DNA of 64,000 nucleotides from Xanthomonas vasicola (GCF_000772705.2 NZ_JSBW02000051.1:78705-142704); one strand, 5' to 3'; positions 53,330-62,928 are shown, numbered from the stretch's first letter. Translations and numbers: made by a program. The notes: generated by a model not told the origin, from the letters alone.

Positions 53330-53998
53330 TTGCGCCAGATTCTGACACCAAGCCTGCTGGCCCTTTTGCTTACGGCCTGTAACTCCCCGGAGACCAGCAT
53401 GACCCAGACCCATTCCCCCGCCGCCGAGGCCACAGCAGCAGCCGACGTTCAGGCCGGCGGCCGCGGTCTTGCCAAGGTGAATCCGAGCCCGCGTAAGGCC
53501 TACGAGGTCACGCTCACCTTGGACAAGGCGCCTGGCGCGTTTGGACTGGTGGAAGCTGTCGCGCAATACGATGTTAGCAACGAGCAGGAATGCGGCAGGA
53601 TCCAGCCCGAAACCGGCACGGCCGGCCGCATCACCAGTCAGGAAAGCGTAGCGTTCAAAAAGATTTCCGAGACCGAATACCGCGGCACCGTGTATCTGGA
53701 TCTGATGCAGGACGAGGACTACTACGGTCGCGGCGTGTGCCATTGGGAATTCAGCGGCGCCAGCGTGCTGCTCAAGGCCACCGGTGCCGAGGAAGAGACG
53801 CGGTTCTTATCGTTTATCGAAGCCGCAACCGTGACCGGACAGAAAGCATCGAGCAAGTACTACTGGAGCGAGCGTTACCCGCGATCGGAAATGAGCGATT
53901 TCCCTGATATGGGCAAGCGCAATATCGAAGAGTTCAAGCCAGAGATTCGCGACAAGCTGTTCACCATCATGTTGGCTGCCAAGGAAGTTGCGCCATGA
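53330..53998 (+). CDS. Immunity lipoprotein paired with the X-T4SS lipase effector
   Basis: The 222-aa protein starts at TTG 53330, six bases after GGAGG (53319-53323). It has a lipoprotein signal LTPSLLALLLTAC (Cys near residue 17) and a beta-rich periplasmic domain (KAYEVTLTLDKAPGAFG, CHWEFSGASVLLKATG). Its stop overlaps the effector start by 4 nt (ATGA). In Xanthomonas bacterial-killing T4SS modules a periplasmic lipoprotein encoded directly upstream neutralises the cognate effector; this matches the X. citri XAC0573/XAC0574 type of arrangement as remembered. The inhibitory role is inferred from context. Confidence 0.78.
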   Translation: MRQILTPSLLALLLTACNSPETSMTQTHSPAAEATAAADVQAGGRGLAKVNPSPRKAYEVTLTLDKAPGAFGLVEAVAQYDVSNEQECGRIQPETGTAGRITSQESVAFKKISETEYRGTVYLDLMQDEDYYGRGVCHWEFSGASVLLKATGAEEETRFLSFIEAATVTGQKASSKYYWSERYPRSEMSDFPDMGKRNIEEFKPEIRDKLFTIMLAAKEVAP

Positions 53999-55317
53999 GC
54001 ATTCCTTCAACGCAATACGCCGGTCTCTCCGATGACGTTTATAAGGATCGTGCAGTAGGCCGCCGCGCCCCGGGGCAAGAAGAGATCGTCACACTCGAAG
54101 GACAGCGCTACGCTGTTCTCGAGCATGTCAACAATAAATCCACCGGCTACCAGGGCACGATCTACCGCCGTGAGGGGAGTGGCGAAATCGTTGTTGCGCA
54201 TCGGGGCACCGAAGGTGCGGCCAACGACATTCTCACTGACGCCACCATGGTCACCTCGCGGACTAATCCGCAGGCAGCCGATGCGTTGGCATTGACCAAG
54301 CATGCCTTGGGTTACGCGAAGGAATTCGGCAAGGAAGAAGGACGTACGCCGGAAGTCACCGTCACCGGCCATTCGCTCGGCGGCGCGCTTGCGCAGGTGT
54401 CCGCACACCACTACGCCCTCAAGGGCGAAACCTTCAACGCGTATGGCGCGGCAAGCCTGAGTTATCGCATTCCGGAAGGTGGCAACAGCGTGATCAATCA
54501 CGTCATGGCATCGGACCCGGTCAGCGCGGCATCGCCGCACTTCGGGCAGGTGCGCATGTACGCCAAGCCCGACGAGATCGTCACCTTGAGTGATGCCGGC
54601 TACAGCAACAGCAAGGCGAACTTTCTGATTCCCGACTACCCGCTGGTTGCGGCCGGCGGCTCGCTCGGGGCGCACAAGCTGGGCAACTTTCTGGGCGAAC
54701 ATTCTGCACTCAGGGACCCCAACGCGCGCCCGCTCGCCGAGCAGAACAAGCGCATGATCGACGAGTACCGCAGCGATATAGACGGGCTGCGCACCGGTAC
54801 CACCATCCTCACGCGTAGCGCGCGCGGCCTCGGCCAAGACGCCATCGACGCCATCCGTGGCCCACTCGCCCCGGGCGAGCCGGCCAAGCGCGACGCGCTC
54901 GAGCACAGCAACGACCACACCTCCTTGCGGATCGATCAGCCGGGTCACGTGGGCAATGCGTTGTTCCAGGATGCCCAGCGCGGCGTGCATGCGCAGGATG
55001 CACGTGCCGGGCGCACGCCCGATCACCACAGCGCGCAGTTATCCGGTTCGCTCGCATCGGAAATGCACGCCGCCGGTGGCCAGCGTATCGATGCAGTGAT
55101 GATGAGCCCAGATGCCGCGCGGACGTTCGCCGTGCAGGGCCGCGTCGACGACCCGGCACAGCTACGTGTGAGCGTCGAGACCATGACTGCAATGAATACC
55201 CCGCTGGAGCAGAGCAGCCAACGCGTTGCTGAAAACGCAGCGCGTCAGTCGGTCGCATTGGAACATCAACAGTCGCAGACCCAGCAACAGCAGCAGGGCG
55301 CACGCGCCATGGGATAA
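53995..55317 (+). CDS. X-T4SS effector: class 3 lipase with XVIPCD
   Basis: This 440-aa protein has an N-terminal lipase class 3 domain with VVAHRGT (near residue 66) and the nucleophile elbow VTGHSLGGALAQ (Ser near 127). A C-terminal XVIPCD (about 300-420) carries DHTSLRIDQPGHVGNALFQD, QRIDAVMMSPDAARTFAVQG and VETMTAMNTPLEQSSQR. A Gln-rich tail follows. The XVIPCD is the signal bound by the VirD4 coupling protein; such effectors are injected into rival bacteria and attack phospholipids. The ATG overlaps the immunity gene. No T4SS structural genes lie in the window. Confidence 0.9.
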   Translation: MSIPSTQYAGLSDDVYKDRAVGRRAPGQEEIVTLEGQRYAVLEHVNNKSTGYQGTIYRREGSGEIVVAHRGTEGAANDILTDATMVTSRTNPQAADALALTKHALGYAKEFGKEEGRTPEVTVTGHSLGGALAQVSAHHYALKGETFNAYGAASLSYRIPEGGNSVINHVMASDPVSAASPHFGQVRMYAKPDEIVTLSDAGYSNSKANFLIPDYPLVAAGGSLGAHKLGNFLGEHSALRDPNARPLAEQNKRMIDEYRSDIDGLRTGTTILTRSARGLGQDAIDAIRGPLAPGEPAKRDALEHSNDHTSLRIDQPGHVGNALFQDAQRGVHAQDARAGRTPDHHSAQLSGSLASEMHAAGGQRIDAVMMSPDAARTFAVQGRVDDPAQLRVSVETMTAMNTPLEQSSQRVAENAARQSVALEHQQSQTQQQQQGARAMG

Positions 55318-55424
55318 GTGGGGCGTGCAACCGCGGCTTGTGGGTGGGTGCGCAATGACGCATCACCTGGCGCAGCCTTGCTGCATGCGCAGAGCGGCTT
55401 ATCACCACCATCGAACGTTGCAGT

Positions 55425-55451
55425 AAAACGCCGGGCTTGCCCGGCGTTTTT
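55425..55451 (+). terminator. Terminator after the lipase effector gene
   Basis: AACGCCGGG (55427-55435) pairs with CCCGGCGTT (55440-55448), followed by TTTTT. It lies 110 nt past the effector stop. The rest of the 424-nt gap to the galactanase gene should hold that gene's promoter; no ORF is supported there. Confidence 0.88.
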
Positions 55452-55741
55452 GCGTTCAATCGCGCAATCACGCGCACGGTTACTGCTGCACCCGCACAAC
55501 AACGCGCCTGCACAACTCACGCGTGCTCAAGGTTTTCCTGCACTGAGATATGCCGCAACGACCTTGCACCTATAGCGGCCTCAACCGATCTGTACTGCCG
55601 TGCTTGAATCGCGTTCGTTTTGTAGCGTCGCAAAGCGAGGCAAAAATGCGTGCTCGCAGGTCCGTCGCGCGCACGAAGCAATGCAGGGGAATCAAGCAAG
55701 GCGCCACTCGGCGCTTTATCCATCAACCAGGGGAGCGTTCC

Positions 55742-56743
55742 ATGATGATTTTTCGTATGCACTACCACCGCGTCTTGCTCGTATTGCTGCTGTGTCTGTG
55801 CAGCGCTGGCGTTAGCGCGCAAGGTATTGCCAAGGGCGCGGACGTCAGCTGGCTCAACCAGCAGGCGGCGAATAATCCGCCGCAGGTGTTTCGCGATTCG
55901 GCCGGAAACACCACCGACTTCATCAAGTTGTTCAAGGATGTCGGCGGCAACGCCATTCGCCTGCGCGTGTGGGTCAACCCTGCGGGCGGTTGGAACGATG
56001 GCCGCGACACCCTGGACAAGGCCAAGCGTGCCGCCGCGCAAGGCATGCGCATCATGATCGACTTCCATTACAGCGACAGCTGGGCCGACCCCGGCAAGCA
56101 GACCAAACCCGCGGCATGGGGCGGCCACTCCGTCGCCCAGCTCAACACCGATGTCTACGGTCACACCCAGGGCATCCTCCAATATCTCAAGGACAACGGC
56201 ATTACCGTGACCTGGGTGCAGGTGGGCAACGAGATCAACAGCGGCATGTTGTGGAACGAGGGCAAGACGCCCAACTTCGCCAACCTGGGCCAGTTCATCA
56301 ACAGCGGCTACAACGCCACCAAGGCGGTGTATCCCAATGCCAAGGTGGTCGTGCATTTGGCCAACGGCTATGACAATGCCAACTTCCGCTGGTTCTTCGA
56401 CAACCTGCGTTCGGCCGGCGGCAAGTGGGATGTCATCGGCATGTCGCATTACCCCCCCGTCGGCAGCTGGCAGGATTACAACAGCCGCCTGGACACCAAC
56501 ATGCGCGACATGATCTCTCGCTACGGCAGCGACGTGGTGATTTCCGAGGTCGGCATGGACTGGCAGCAAGCAGCCACAACCCGCGCCATGCTCAGCAACC
56601 TGCTCAGCCGCAGCAACAGCATCGGCGCGCGCGTGCTTGGAGTGTTCTATTGGGAACCCAACGCCTACCCGGGCTGGCAGGGCTACACCCTGGGCGCCGT
56701 CACCAGCGACGGCCAACTGACCGAAGCGCTGCAGGCGTTTTGA
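55742..56743 (+). CDS. galA: GH53 endo-beta-1,4-galactanase (arabinogalactan-degrading)
   Basis: The 333-aa secreted enzyme has a signal peptide (RVLLVLLLCLCSAGVSAQ, to about residue 24) and a single GH53 barrel: GADVSWLNQQ, NAIRLRVWVNP, MIDFHYSDSWADPGKQ. The acid/base Glu is in VQVGNEINSGMLW (near 162) and the nucleophile Glu in VVISEVGMDW (near 271). It cleaves type I galactan side chains of pectin in plant cell walls. The ATG at 55742 follows GGGAG; the longer open frame upstream has no signal. Confidence 0.93.
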   Translation: MMIFRMHYHRVLLVLLLCLCSAGVSAQGIAKGADVSWLNQQAANNPPQVFRDSAGNTTDFIKLFKDVGGNAIRLRVWVNPAGGWNDGRDTLDKAKRAAAQGMRIMIDFHYSDSWADPGKQTKPAAWGGHSVAQLNTDVYGHTQGILQYLKDNGITVTWVQVGNEINSGMLWNEGKTPNFANLGQFINSGYNATKAVYPNAKVVVHLANGYDNANFRWFFDNLRSAGGKWDVIGMSHYPPVGSWQDYNSRLDTNMRDMISRYGSDVVISEVGMDWQQAATTRAMLSNLLSRSNSIGARVLGVFYWEPNAYPGWQGYTLGAVTSDGQLTEALQAF

Positions 56744-57253
56744 CTGGCCTCGTTTGCTTGCCCACTCGCCGCCCCGTCCGCCGCCTCGCACACCAACGGC
56801 GCGGGTGATAAAGCCCCTCTCCCCCTCGGGGCGAGAAGGCACGGCTTGCGCGCCAATGGCGCGCGTGCCTTAGAGCGCCCGCGCCGCAAGCGCGGGCCGG
56901 GGCGCGGAGCGGAGGTTGGGGTGAGGGTACGGGGCGAAGCCCTCGTAGACCCAACCTCCACCAGGCTTCGCCCGTCCCCTCATCCACCCCTACATGCCAC
57001 CTTCTCCCGATGGGAGAAGGTGGCATGCGGCGGCTCCGCCGCGTGCTGGCCCTCATCCTTTGGTCGTACGGCGGCCGCGGCCGCTGCGCCGGATCGGCGC
57101 CCCAGCCGGCATCGATAACGCACCCAGCGCACGACAGCGTCCCATTCCATACGCACCCGTAGCGAGCAATGCCAAGATGTGCGTGCGGTACACTTGGGGG
57201 TTCACGAATTCATGATGTCGACACACCCGCGGGTGTGTCCCCCGGGAGCGCTA
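56744..57253. repeat. Repeat-rich intergenic region before aceE
   Basis: Several palindromes lie here: CCCCTCTCCCCCTCGGGGCGAG (in two halves) near 56815, GCGCCAATGGCGC near 56849, and CACCTTCTCCCGATGGGAG plus AAGGTG near 56998-57022, a member of the repeat family seen at 13.8, 39.8 and 49.4 kb. No ORF is supported. The aceE promoter should lie in the last ~150 nt. Confidence 0.7.
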
Positions 57254-59941
57254 ATGAACTGGTTGAACGAAGTGCTGCACAACGATCCGAACCCGCTCGA
57301 GACCCAGGAGTGGCTCGAATCGATCAAGGCCGTCATCGACGTCGAAGGCCCGGAGCGCGCCCATCAGCTGCTGGAAGGCATGGTCGAACAGACCCGCCGC
57401 GCCGGCGCTTACCTGCCGTTCTCGCCGACCACCGAGTACGTCAACACCATCTCCCCGGCCAACGAGGTCAAGCACCCCGGCGACTCCGCGCTGGAGTGGA
57501 AGATCCGCTCGATCATCCGCTGGAACGCCATGGCCACGGTCGTGCGCGCAAACCGCAAGCCGGGCGACCTGGGCGGCCACATCGCCTCGTTCGCTTCCAG
57601 TGCCACGCTGTACGACGTGGGCTTCAACCACTTCTGGCGCGCGCCTTCGGACAACCATCCAGGCGATCTGCTGTTCATCCAGGGCCACAGCGCCCCGGGT
57701 ATCTACGCCCGCGCCTTCCTCGAAGGCCGCATCAGCCAGACCCAGCTGGACAACTTCCGCATGGAAGTGGACGGCCAGGGCATCTCGTCCTACCCGCACC
57801 CGTGGCTGATGCCCGAGTTTTGGCAGACCCCCACCGTGTCGATGGGCCTGGGCCCGCTGGCCGCCATCTACCAGGCGCAGTTCATGCGCTACCTGGAAAA
57901 CCGCGGCCTGATCGAGAAGTCCGACCGCAAGGTGTGGTGCTTCATCGGCGACGGCGAATCGGACGAACCCGAAACCCTCGGCGCCATCGCGCTGGCCGGC
58001 CGCGAAGGCCTGGATAACCTCATCTTCGTGGTCAACTGCAACCTGCAGCGCCTGGACGGCCCGGTGCGCGGCAACGGCAAGATCATCCAGGAGCTGGAAG
58101 GCGTGTTCCGTGGCGGCGGCTGGAACGTCATCAAGCTGCTCTGGGGCGGCTACTGGGACGCCCTGCTGGCCAAGGACACCGACGGTGTGCTGCGCAAGCT
58201 GATGATGGAAACCGTCGACGGCGAATACCAGAACTGCAAGGCCTTCGGCGGCGCCTACACCCGCGCCAATTTCTTCGGCAAGTACCCGGAGACCGCGGCC
58301 ATGGTGGCCGGCCTGTCCGACGACGACATCTGGCGCCTCAACCGTGGCGGCCACGACCCGCACAAGGTGTACGCCGCCTACCATCAGGCCGTGAACACCA
58401 CCGGCATGCCCACCGTGATCCTGGCCAAGACGGTCAAGGGCTACGGCATGGGCTCGGCTGGTGAGGCGCTCAACCCCACCCACCAGACCAAGAAGCTGGA
58501 CGACGCGGCGGTCAGGCACTTCCGCGACCGCTTCAACATTCCGGTCACCGACGCCCAGCTGGAAGACGGCCAGGTGCCGTTCTATCACCCCGGCGAAGAT
58601 TCCCCGGAAGTGCAGTACCTGAAAGAACGCCGCAGCGTGCTCGGCGGCTTCCTGCCCTCGCGCCGTCCCAAGGCCAGCAAGTCGTTCGTGGCGCCTACGC
58701 TGGACAAGTTCGAGCGCCTGCTCAAGGACAGCGGCGAGCGCAGCTATTCCACCACCATGTCCTTCGTGCAGAGCCTCAACATCGCCCTGCGCGACAAGGA
58801 ACTGGGCCCGCGCATCGTGCCGATCGTGGCCGATGAAGCGCGCACCTTCGGTATGGAAGGCATGTTCCGCCAGATCGGCATCTATGCCCCGTTCGGCCAG
58901 AAGTACAAGCCGGTCGATGCCGACCAGCTGATGTACTACCGCGAAGACCAGACCGGCCAGGTGCTGCAGCAGGGCATCAGCGAGCCGGGCGCGATCGCCT
59001 CGTGGATGGCCGCCGGCACCAGCTACTCGGTCTCCGACGTGCCGATGCTGCCGTTCTACATCTACTACTCCATGTTCGGCTTCCAGCGCGTGGGCGACAT
59101 CGCCTGGCAGGCAGCGGACATGCGCACGCGCGGCTTCCTGCTCGGCGGCACCGCCGGCCGCACCACGCTCAACGGCGAAGGCCTGCAACACGAAGACGGC
59201 TTCAGCCAAGTCATCGCCGGCTCGATTCCGAACGTGCGTAGCTACGACCCGACCTTCGGTTTCGAAGTCACCGTCATCATGCAGCACGGCATGAAGGCGA
59301 TGATGGAAGACCAGATCGACGAGTACTACTACATCACCCTGATGAACGAGAACTACGCCCACCCCGGCATGCCGGAAGGCGCAGCCGAGGGCATCATCAA
59401 GGGCATGTACCTGCTCAAGGACGCCGGCAAACCCAAGAAGGGCGAGCTGCGCGTGCAGCTGCTGGGCAGCGGCACCATCCTACGCGAAGCCATCGCCGCC
59501 GCCGAGCTGCTGGACAAGGACTTCGGCGTCACCGCCGACATCTGGTCCTGCCCCAGCCTCAATGAAGTGCGCCGCGACGGCTACGCCGTCGAACGCTGGA
59601 ACCGCCTGCACCCGGAAGCCGAACAGCGCAAGCCCTACGTCACCCAGCTGCTGGAAGGCCGCCAGGGCCCGGCCGTGGCCGCAACCGACTATGTTCGCGC
59701 CTTCGCCGACCAGATCCGCGCGTTCGTCCCGATGACCTACACCGTCCTCGGTACCGACGGCTTCGGCCGCTCGGACACGCGTGCGAACCTGCGCCGCTTC
59801 TTTGAGGTGGATCGGTACTACATCGCGCATGCGGCGATTGCCGCGCTGGCGAAGGATGGAAAGATGACGGGCAAGGATGTGGCCCGGGCGATCAAGCAGT
59901 ACAAGATTGATCCTGAGAAGGCTAATCCTGTTGGGGTTTGA
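57254..59941 (+). CDS. aceE: Pyruvate dehydrogenase E1 component (homodimeric)
   Basis: The 895-aa protein has the AceE length. It contains the thiamine-diphosphate motif GDGESDEPET (near residue 233) ending in the NCNLQRLDGPVRGNGK block, the regulatory active-site loop ETVDGEYQNCKAFGG, and the transketolase C-terminal domains (LLGSGTILREAIAAAELL). It decarboxylates pyruvate in the pyruvate dehydrogenase complex; aceF and lpd are not next to it. The start MNWLNEVLHNDPNP with GGGAGCG upstream is preferred over the in-frame codons at 57179 and 57212. Confidence 0.96.
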   Translation: MNWLNEVLHNDPNPLETQEWLESIKAVIDVEGPERAHQLLEGMVEQTRRAGAYLPFSPTTEYVNTISPANEVKHPGDSALEWKIRSIIRWNAMATVVRANRKPGDLGGHIASFASSATLYDVGFNHFWRAPSDNHPGDLLFIQGHSAPGIYARAFLEGRISQTQLDNFRMEVDGQGISSYPHPWLMPEFWQTPTVSMGLGPLAAIYQAQFMRYLENRGLIEKSDRKVWCFIGDGESDEPETLGAIALAGREGLDNLIFVVNCNLQRLDGPVRGNGKIIQELEGVFRGGGWNVIKLLWGGYWDALLAKDTDGVLRKLMMETVDGEYQNCKAFGGAYTRANFFGKYPETAAMVAGLSDDDIWRLNRGGHDPHKVYAAYHQAVNTTGMPTVILAKTVKGYGMGSAGEALNPTHQTKKLDDAAVRHFRDRFNIPVTDAQLEDGQVPFYHPGEDSPEVQYLKERRSVLGGFLPSRRPKASKSFVAPTLDKFERLLKDSGERSYSTTMSFVQSLNIALRDKELGPRIVPIVADEARTFGMEGMFRQIGIYAPFGQKYKPVDADQLMYYREDQTGQVLQQGISEPGAIASWMAAGTSYSVSDVPMLPFYIYYSMFGFQRVGDIAWQAADMRTRGFLLGGTAGRTTLNGEGLQHEDGFSQVIAGSIPNVRSYDPTFGFEVTVIMQHGMKAMMEDQIDEYYYITLMNENYAHPGMPEGAAEGIIKGMYLLKDAGKPKKGELRVQLLGSGTILREAIAAAELLDKDFGVTADIWSCPSLNEVRRDGYAVERWNRLHPEAEQRKPYVTQLLEGRQGPAVAATDYVRAFADQIRAFVPMTYTVLGTDGFGRSDTRANLRRFFEVDRYYIAHAAIAALAKDGKMTGKDVARAIKQYKIDPEKANPVGV

Positions 59942-59958
59942 TTGAAATACTGACAACA

Positions 59959-59997
59959 AAAAAAGAAAAGCGACCCTAGTGGTCGCTTTTCTTTTTG
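59959..59997 (+). terminator. Terminator after aceE
   Basis: AAAAGAAAAGCGACC (59961-59975) pairs with GGTCGCTTTTCTTTT (59981-59995) around a 5-nt loop. The A and T tracts on both sides allow bidirectional termination. It marks the edge between core genes and the AT-richer segment. Confidence 0.93.
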
Positions 59998-60031
59998 AGT
60001 AAAGTCCGGGCACAACGGTGAGGATTTGTAA

Positions 60032-62254
60032 ATGGTCGAAAATTTTGGCGTGCTTGCGGGCTCATTGGCCTTAGAAAATAAGCCTTTTCACATGCAAATC
60101 CTCTCGGATATCAAAAGAGAGCATGCGAACCTACATGGCTATGTTGCCTATAAGCTGACCCGGCTCGGGAGAGTCAGTGATGATGATGTACCTTCATTTT
60201 TAGTTGTCACTAAAGAGCGCGGAATACTTCTGCTTGACGTTGTGGAGGAGCGGATTATCGCGGCGCATGAGCGAGAAGGCGTTGATTACTGGAGGGCGGA
60301 TTCAGGTGGCACTTTTATCGCCAAGAATCTTGTGATGGAGCTGTATTCAGATGAAATAATTAGCCGTCTAAAAAATGATCTGCGGCTTTACGATCGAAAG
60401 ACCCGTAGGCTTCGAGTGCCCGTCGAGTCCAAAGTTGTATTTTGTCGGAACTCCGAGGATGAGGTTGATGGTTGGTACGAGAAATTTGCCAACTACGAAG
60501 CAGGCTATGTCACGGTCGAGAATCTGAGGAGCTGGTTAAACGAGCTGCCCTGTGACGCGGCGCTGAGTGAGGATGAATACGCGAGTATTTGTTCCCTTTT
60601 AGAGGGGACTTTCGTGTATCAGCGACGTTCAGAGGCAATTGATGAGCGCCCCTTGCGGACAAGGAATGATTTTATCCAGCGCTCTTTACGCGTTATTTTC
60701 AAGCAAGATGAGGCTCAGCGGGTTGCCTCAATGCAGCTACCGCCGGGGCCGCAGCGTATCAGGGGGTTGGCCGGGACTGGCAAAACCATTGTGCTATCCC
60801 TCAAGGCCGCGATTACTCACGCAAAGTTTGAAGATTTCAAGATACTTTATCTCTTCAATACACAAAGCATGTACCAGCAGGTGCAATCGCTAATTGCTCA
60901 GCATTACACCATGCAGGCGAAGAAAGCGCCTGACTTTAGCGATCAAATGCACGTGCTACACGCATGGGGCGGGCGGCAGCGTCCAGGGCTGTATTCTACA
61001 ATTTGCGATCGGATTGGCATGCGCCCACTTACGTGGGCTGAAGTGCGTCATACACAAGATTCGTTAGCCTTTATTTACAATGATCTTCTGAAGCGTGCTG
61101 GCCATGCGCTTGAGCCAATATACGATTTGGTGCTTATCGATGAGGCACAAGATTTTCCCGATGAGGTATTTCAGGTTGTCTATAAATTAACCAAGGGTGT
61201 CGGTCAAGATAAAAGAATTATATGGGCTTATGACGAGTTTCAGTCGCTACGTGACGCACAGATGCGTGAGCCAGCGGAAATGTTTGGTGTAGACGAAAAT
61301 GGACAGCCTAATATTCCGAACACTGCCCTCAAAGGTTACTATCCGGGCGAAATTCAGAAAGACTTTGTACTTCCAAATTGCTACCGCACTCCACGTCCAG
61401 TACTTATGGCCGCACATGGTGTGGCCATGGGATTATATACTTCAAATCCCAATGAAATGTTCTATACAAGGGGCGACTGGGAGGCGCTTGGCTATAGTGT
61501 AATTTCCCCTAATAGTCTCTTCATAGAAGAGGGTGAGCAAGTAGAGCTCGAGCGTGGAGACGAAAATAGCAAGAACATTTTAGAAGGTTTGCTGCGCGCA
61601 GAAGGCGCCGATCCACTTAAGCTGATAAAGATCCGTCAGCTTGAGAGCGATGCTGAGCAATTAGAGTATGTTGCGTCGCAAGTGCGAAGGCTGTTGGACT
61701 ATCACGAAGTCCCGGCCGAAGAGATCGTCATTGTGAATCTCAAGCAAGGTAACAACAAGGAAAGTATGCTTGAGATGCAAAAATATTTGACGCACCATTC
61801 GGTTCCTTCTGTTATACCTGGTTATGTAGAAAGTGCTGATATATTTAAGCCGAAGGGTTCGGTAACTATAACGACCCCTTTTAGAGCGAAAGGTAACGAG
61901 GCAAACATTATTTTTGTGATAAATGCTGAGAATGTTTCGCTCGATCGAACTTTGCGGACACGTAATGCATTCTTCGTGGCGCTCACGCGTTCACGTGGTT
62001 GGTGCTATATCTCAGGTGTGGGTGCCGGCGTCTCATCGTTAAGTGATGAAATTGAGCGCATCAAGGCAGATTTACCAAAATTCCGTTTTATATGTCCTTC
62101 AAAGACCGCTGTCCGGAAAAAGAAGAGCCTGCTTTCCCTTTCTGATCAACAGGCTGCGGACTATCAAAAGATTGCAGATATGCTCCGCAAGAATCCTGAG
62201 CTTGCAAATTTTTTCAAGGAAGACTTTTTTGATGAGAGCAATGGGGACGCGTGA
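60032..62254 (+). CDS. UvrD/Rep-like SF1A helicase with N-terminal NERD-like region
   Basis: The 740-aa protein shows all SF1A helicase motifs: IRGLAGTGKTIVLSL (Walker A, near residue 248), DLVLIDEAQDFPDEV (Walker B, near 367), IIWAYDEFQSL (motif III), NCYRTPRPV (motif IV), ITTPFRAKGNEANIIFV (motif V, near 620) and FVALTRSRGWCYI (motif VI, near 655). The first ~100 residues (HANLHGYVAYKL, PSFLVVTKERGILLLDVVEE) recall a NERD nuclease-like fold, but the usual E-x-K is replaced, so nuclease activity is doubtful. Codon and base use are clearly AT-richer than upstream genes. Its stop overlaps the DUF2290 gene by one base. Two-gene units of this type are often defence modules; no named system could be assigned. 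Confidence 0.8.
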   Translation: MVENFGVLAGSLALENKPFHMQILSDIKREHANLHGYVAYKLTRLGRVSDDDVPSFLVVTKERGILLLDVVEERIIAAHEREGVDYWRADSGGTFIAKNLVMELYSDEIISRLKNDLRLYDRKTRRLRVPVESKVVFCRNSEDEVDGWYEKFANYEAGYVTVENLRSWLNELPCDAALSEDEYASICSLLEGTFVYQRRSEAIDERPLRTRNDFIQRSLRVIFKQDEAQRVASMQLPPGPQRIRGLAGTGKTIVLSLKAAITHAKFEDFKILYLFNTQSMYQQVQSLIAQHYTMQAKKAPDFSDQMHVLHAWGGRQRPGLYSTICDRIGMRPLTWAEVRHTQDSLAFIYNDLLKRAGHALEPIYDLVLIDEAQDFPDEVFQVVYKLTKGVGQDKRIIWAYDEFQSLRDAQMREPAEMFGVDENGQPNIPNTALKGYYPGEIQKDFVLPNCYRTPRPVLMAAHGVAMGLYTSNPNEMFYTRGDWEALGYSVISPNSLFIEEGEQVELERGDENSKNILEGLLRAEGADPLKLIKIRQLESDAEQLEYVASQVRRLLDYHEVPAEEIVIVNLKQGNNKESMLEMQKYLTHHSVPSVIPGYVESADIFKPKGSVTITTPFRAKGNEANIIFVINAENVSLDRTLRTRNAFFVALTRSRGWCYISGVGAGVSSLSDEIERIKADLPKFRFICPSKTAVRKKKSLLSLSDQQAADYQKIADMLRKNPELANFFKEDFFDESNGDA

Positions 62255-62928
62255 TGACAAGCATTGCAGCGGTCCAGCAAGGCATGCAGCACGTAAGATC
62301 AGTTCTCCGGCCGATTCTCCAGGTTGATCGTGCCATAGTCGGTAGTTCTGGCGTTATCACTTGGGCAAACCGCCAGCGTGGAATCGACAGAGACATCTAT
62401 TATGCTCTTGAATATCAGTACTTGATAGATAATGCTCAGTATTCGTTTTTGCTGCAGGATGGATCTTTTGTCCAAATGTACTACGAATTTTCTGCGCTAG
62501 GTTTGCTGAAAGCAAGGCTTGCTTATTATCCGCCTCCGCTACGAGTTAACGCACGCGCCGTAGACTTTCTAAGTGCAGCCGAGTCATTCTACGAAACTCA
62601 GGATGGAGAAAAAATCGGAGATCATTTATTTAATTGGTATGAAGCTATAGAAGAAAATCGTGACCTTCCACTTAATACATCTCATTTGCGATTCGATTTT
62701 GACAAGGGCGTTACGTCTCATGCTCCTTCTCATATTCAATATGGCGCGTTGCAAGACCTGCGATTGGCTGCTGATTGTTTCCCCATGCCGGCTTCATTTA
62801 TAGAGATTCTTTCTCCTATGCTTGGCTTAGATCTTGATGTGAGTAGCGTGGAGGTCAATCACGCTAGAAATAATATATTTCGTTTCGATGGCGGGCTGCC
62901 ATTGATTAGCATAAGAGCTCGAGAATAA
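62254..62928 (+). CDS. DUF2290 protein
   Basis: The 224-aa soluble protein shows the features of the DUF2290 family, whose function is unknown: DRDIYYALEYQYLIDNAQYS and FLLQDGSFVQMYYEF near residues 45-80, RLAYYPPPL near 88, and THLRFDFD-like SHLRFDFDKGVTSHAPSHIQ, then YGALQDLRLA near 145-170. No transmembrane segment or classical catalytic motif is visible. It is translationally coupled to the helicase (TGATG), with ATG at 62254 (a GTG one codon earlier is possible), and has the same low GC. The pair probably acts together. Confidence 0.75.
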   Translation: MTSIAAVQQGMQHVRSVLRPILQVDRAIVGSSGVITWANRQRGIDRDIYYALEYQYLIDNAQYSFLLQDGSFVQMYYEFSALGLLKARLAYYPPPLRVNARAVDFLSAAESFYETQDGEKIGDHLFNWYEAIEENRDLPLNTSHLRFDFDKGVTSHAPSHIQYGALQDLRLAADCFPMPASFIEILSPMLGLDLDVSSVEVNHARNNIFRFDGGLPLISIRARE

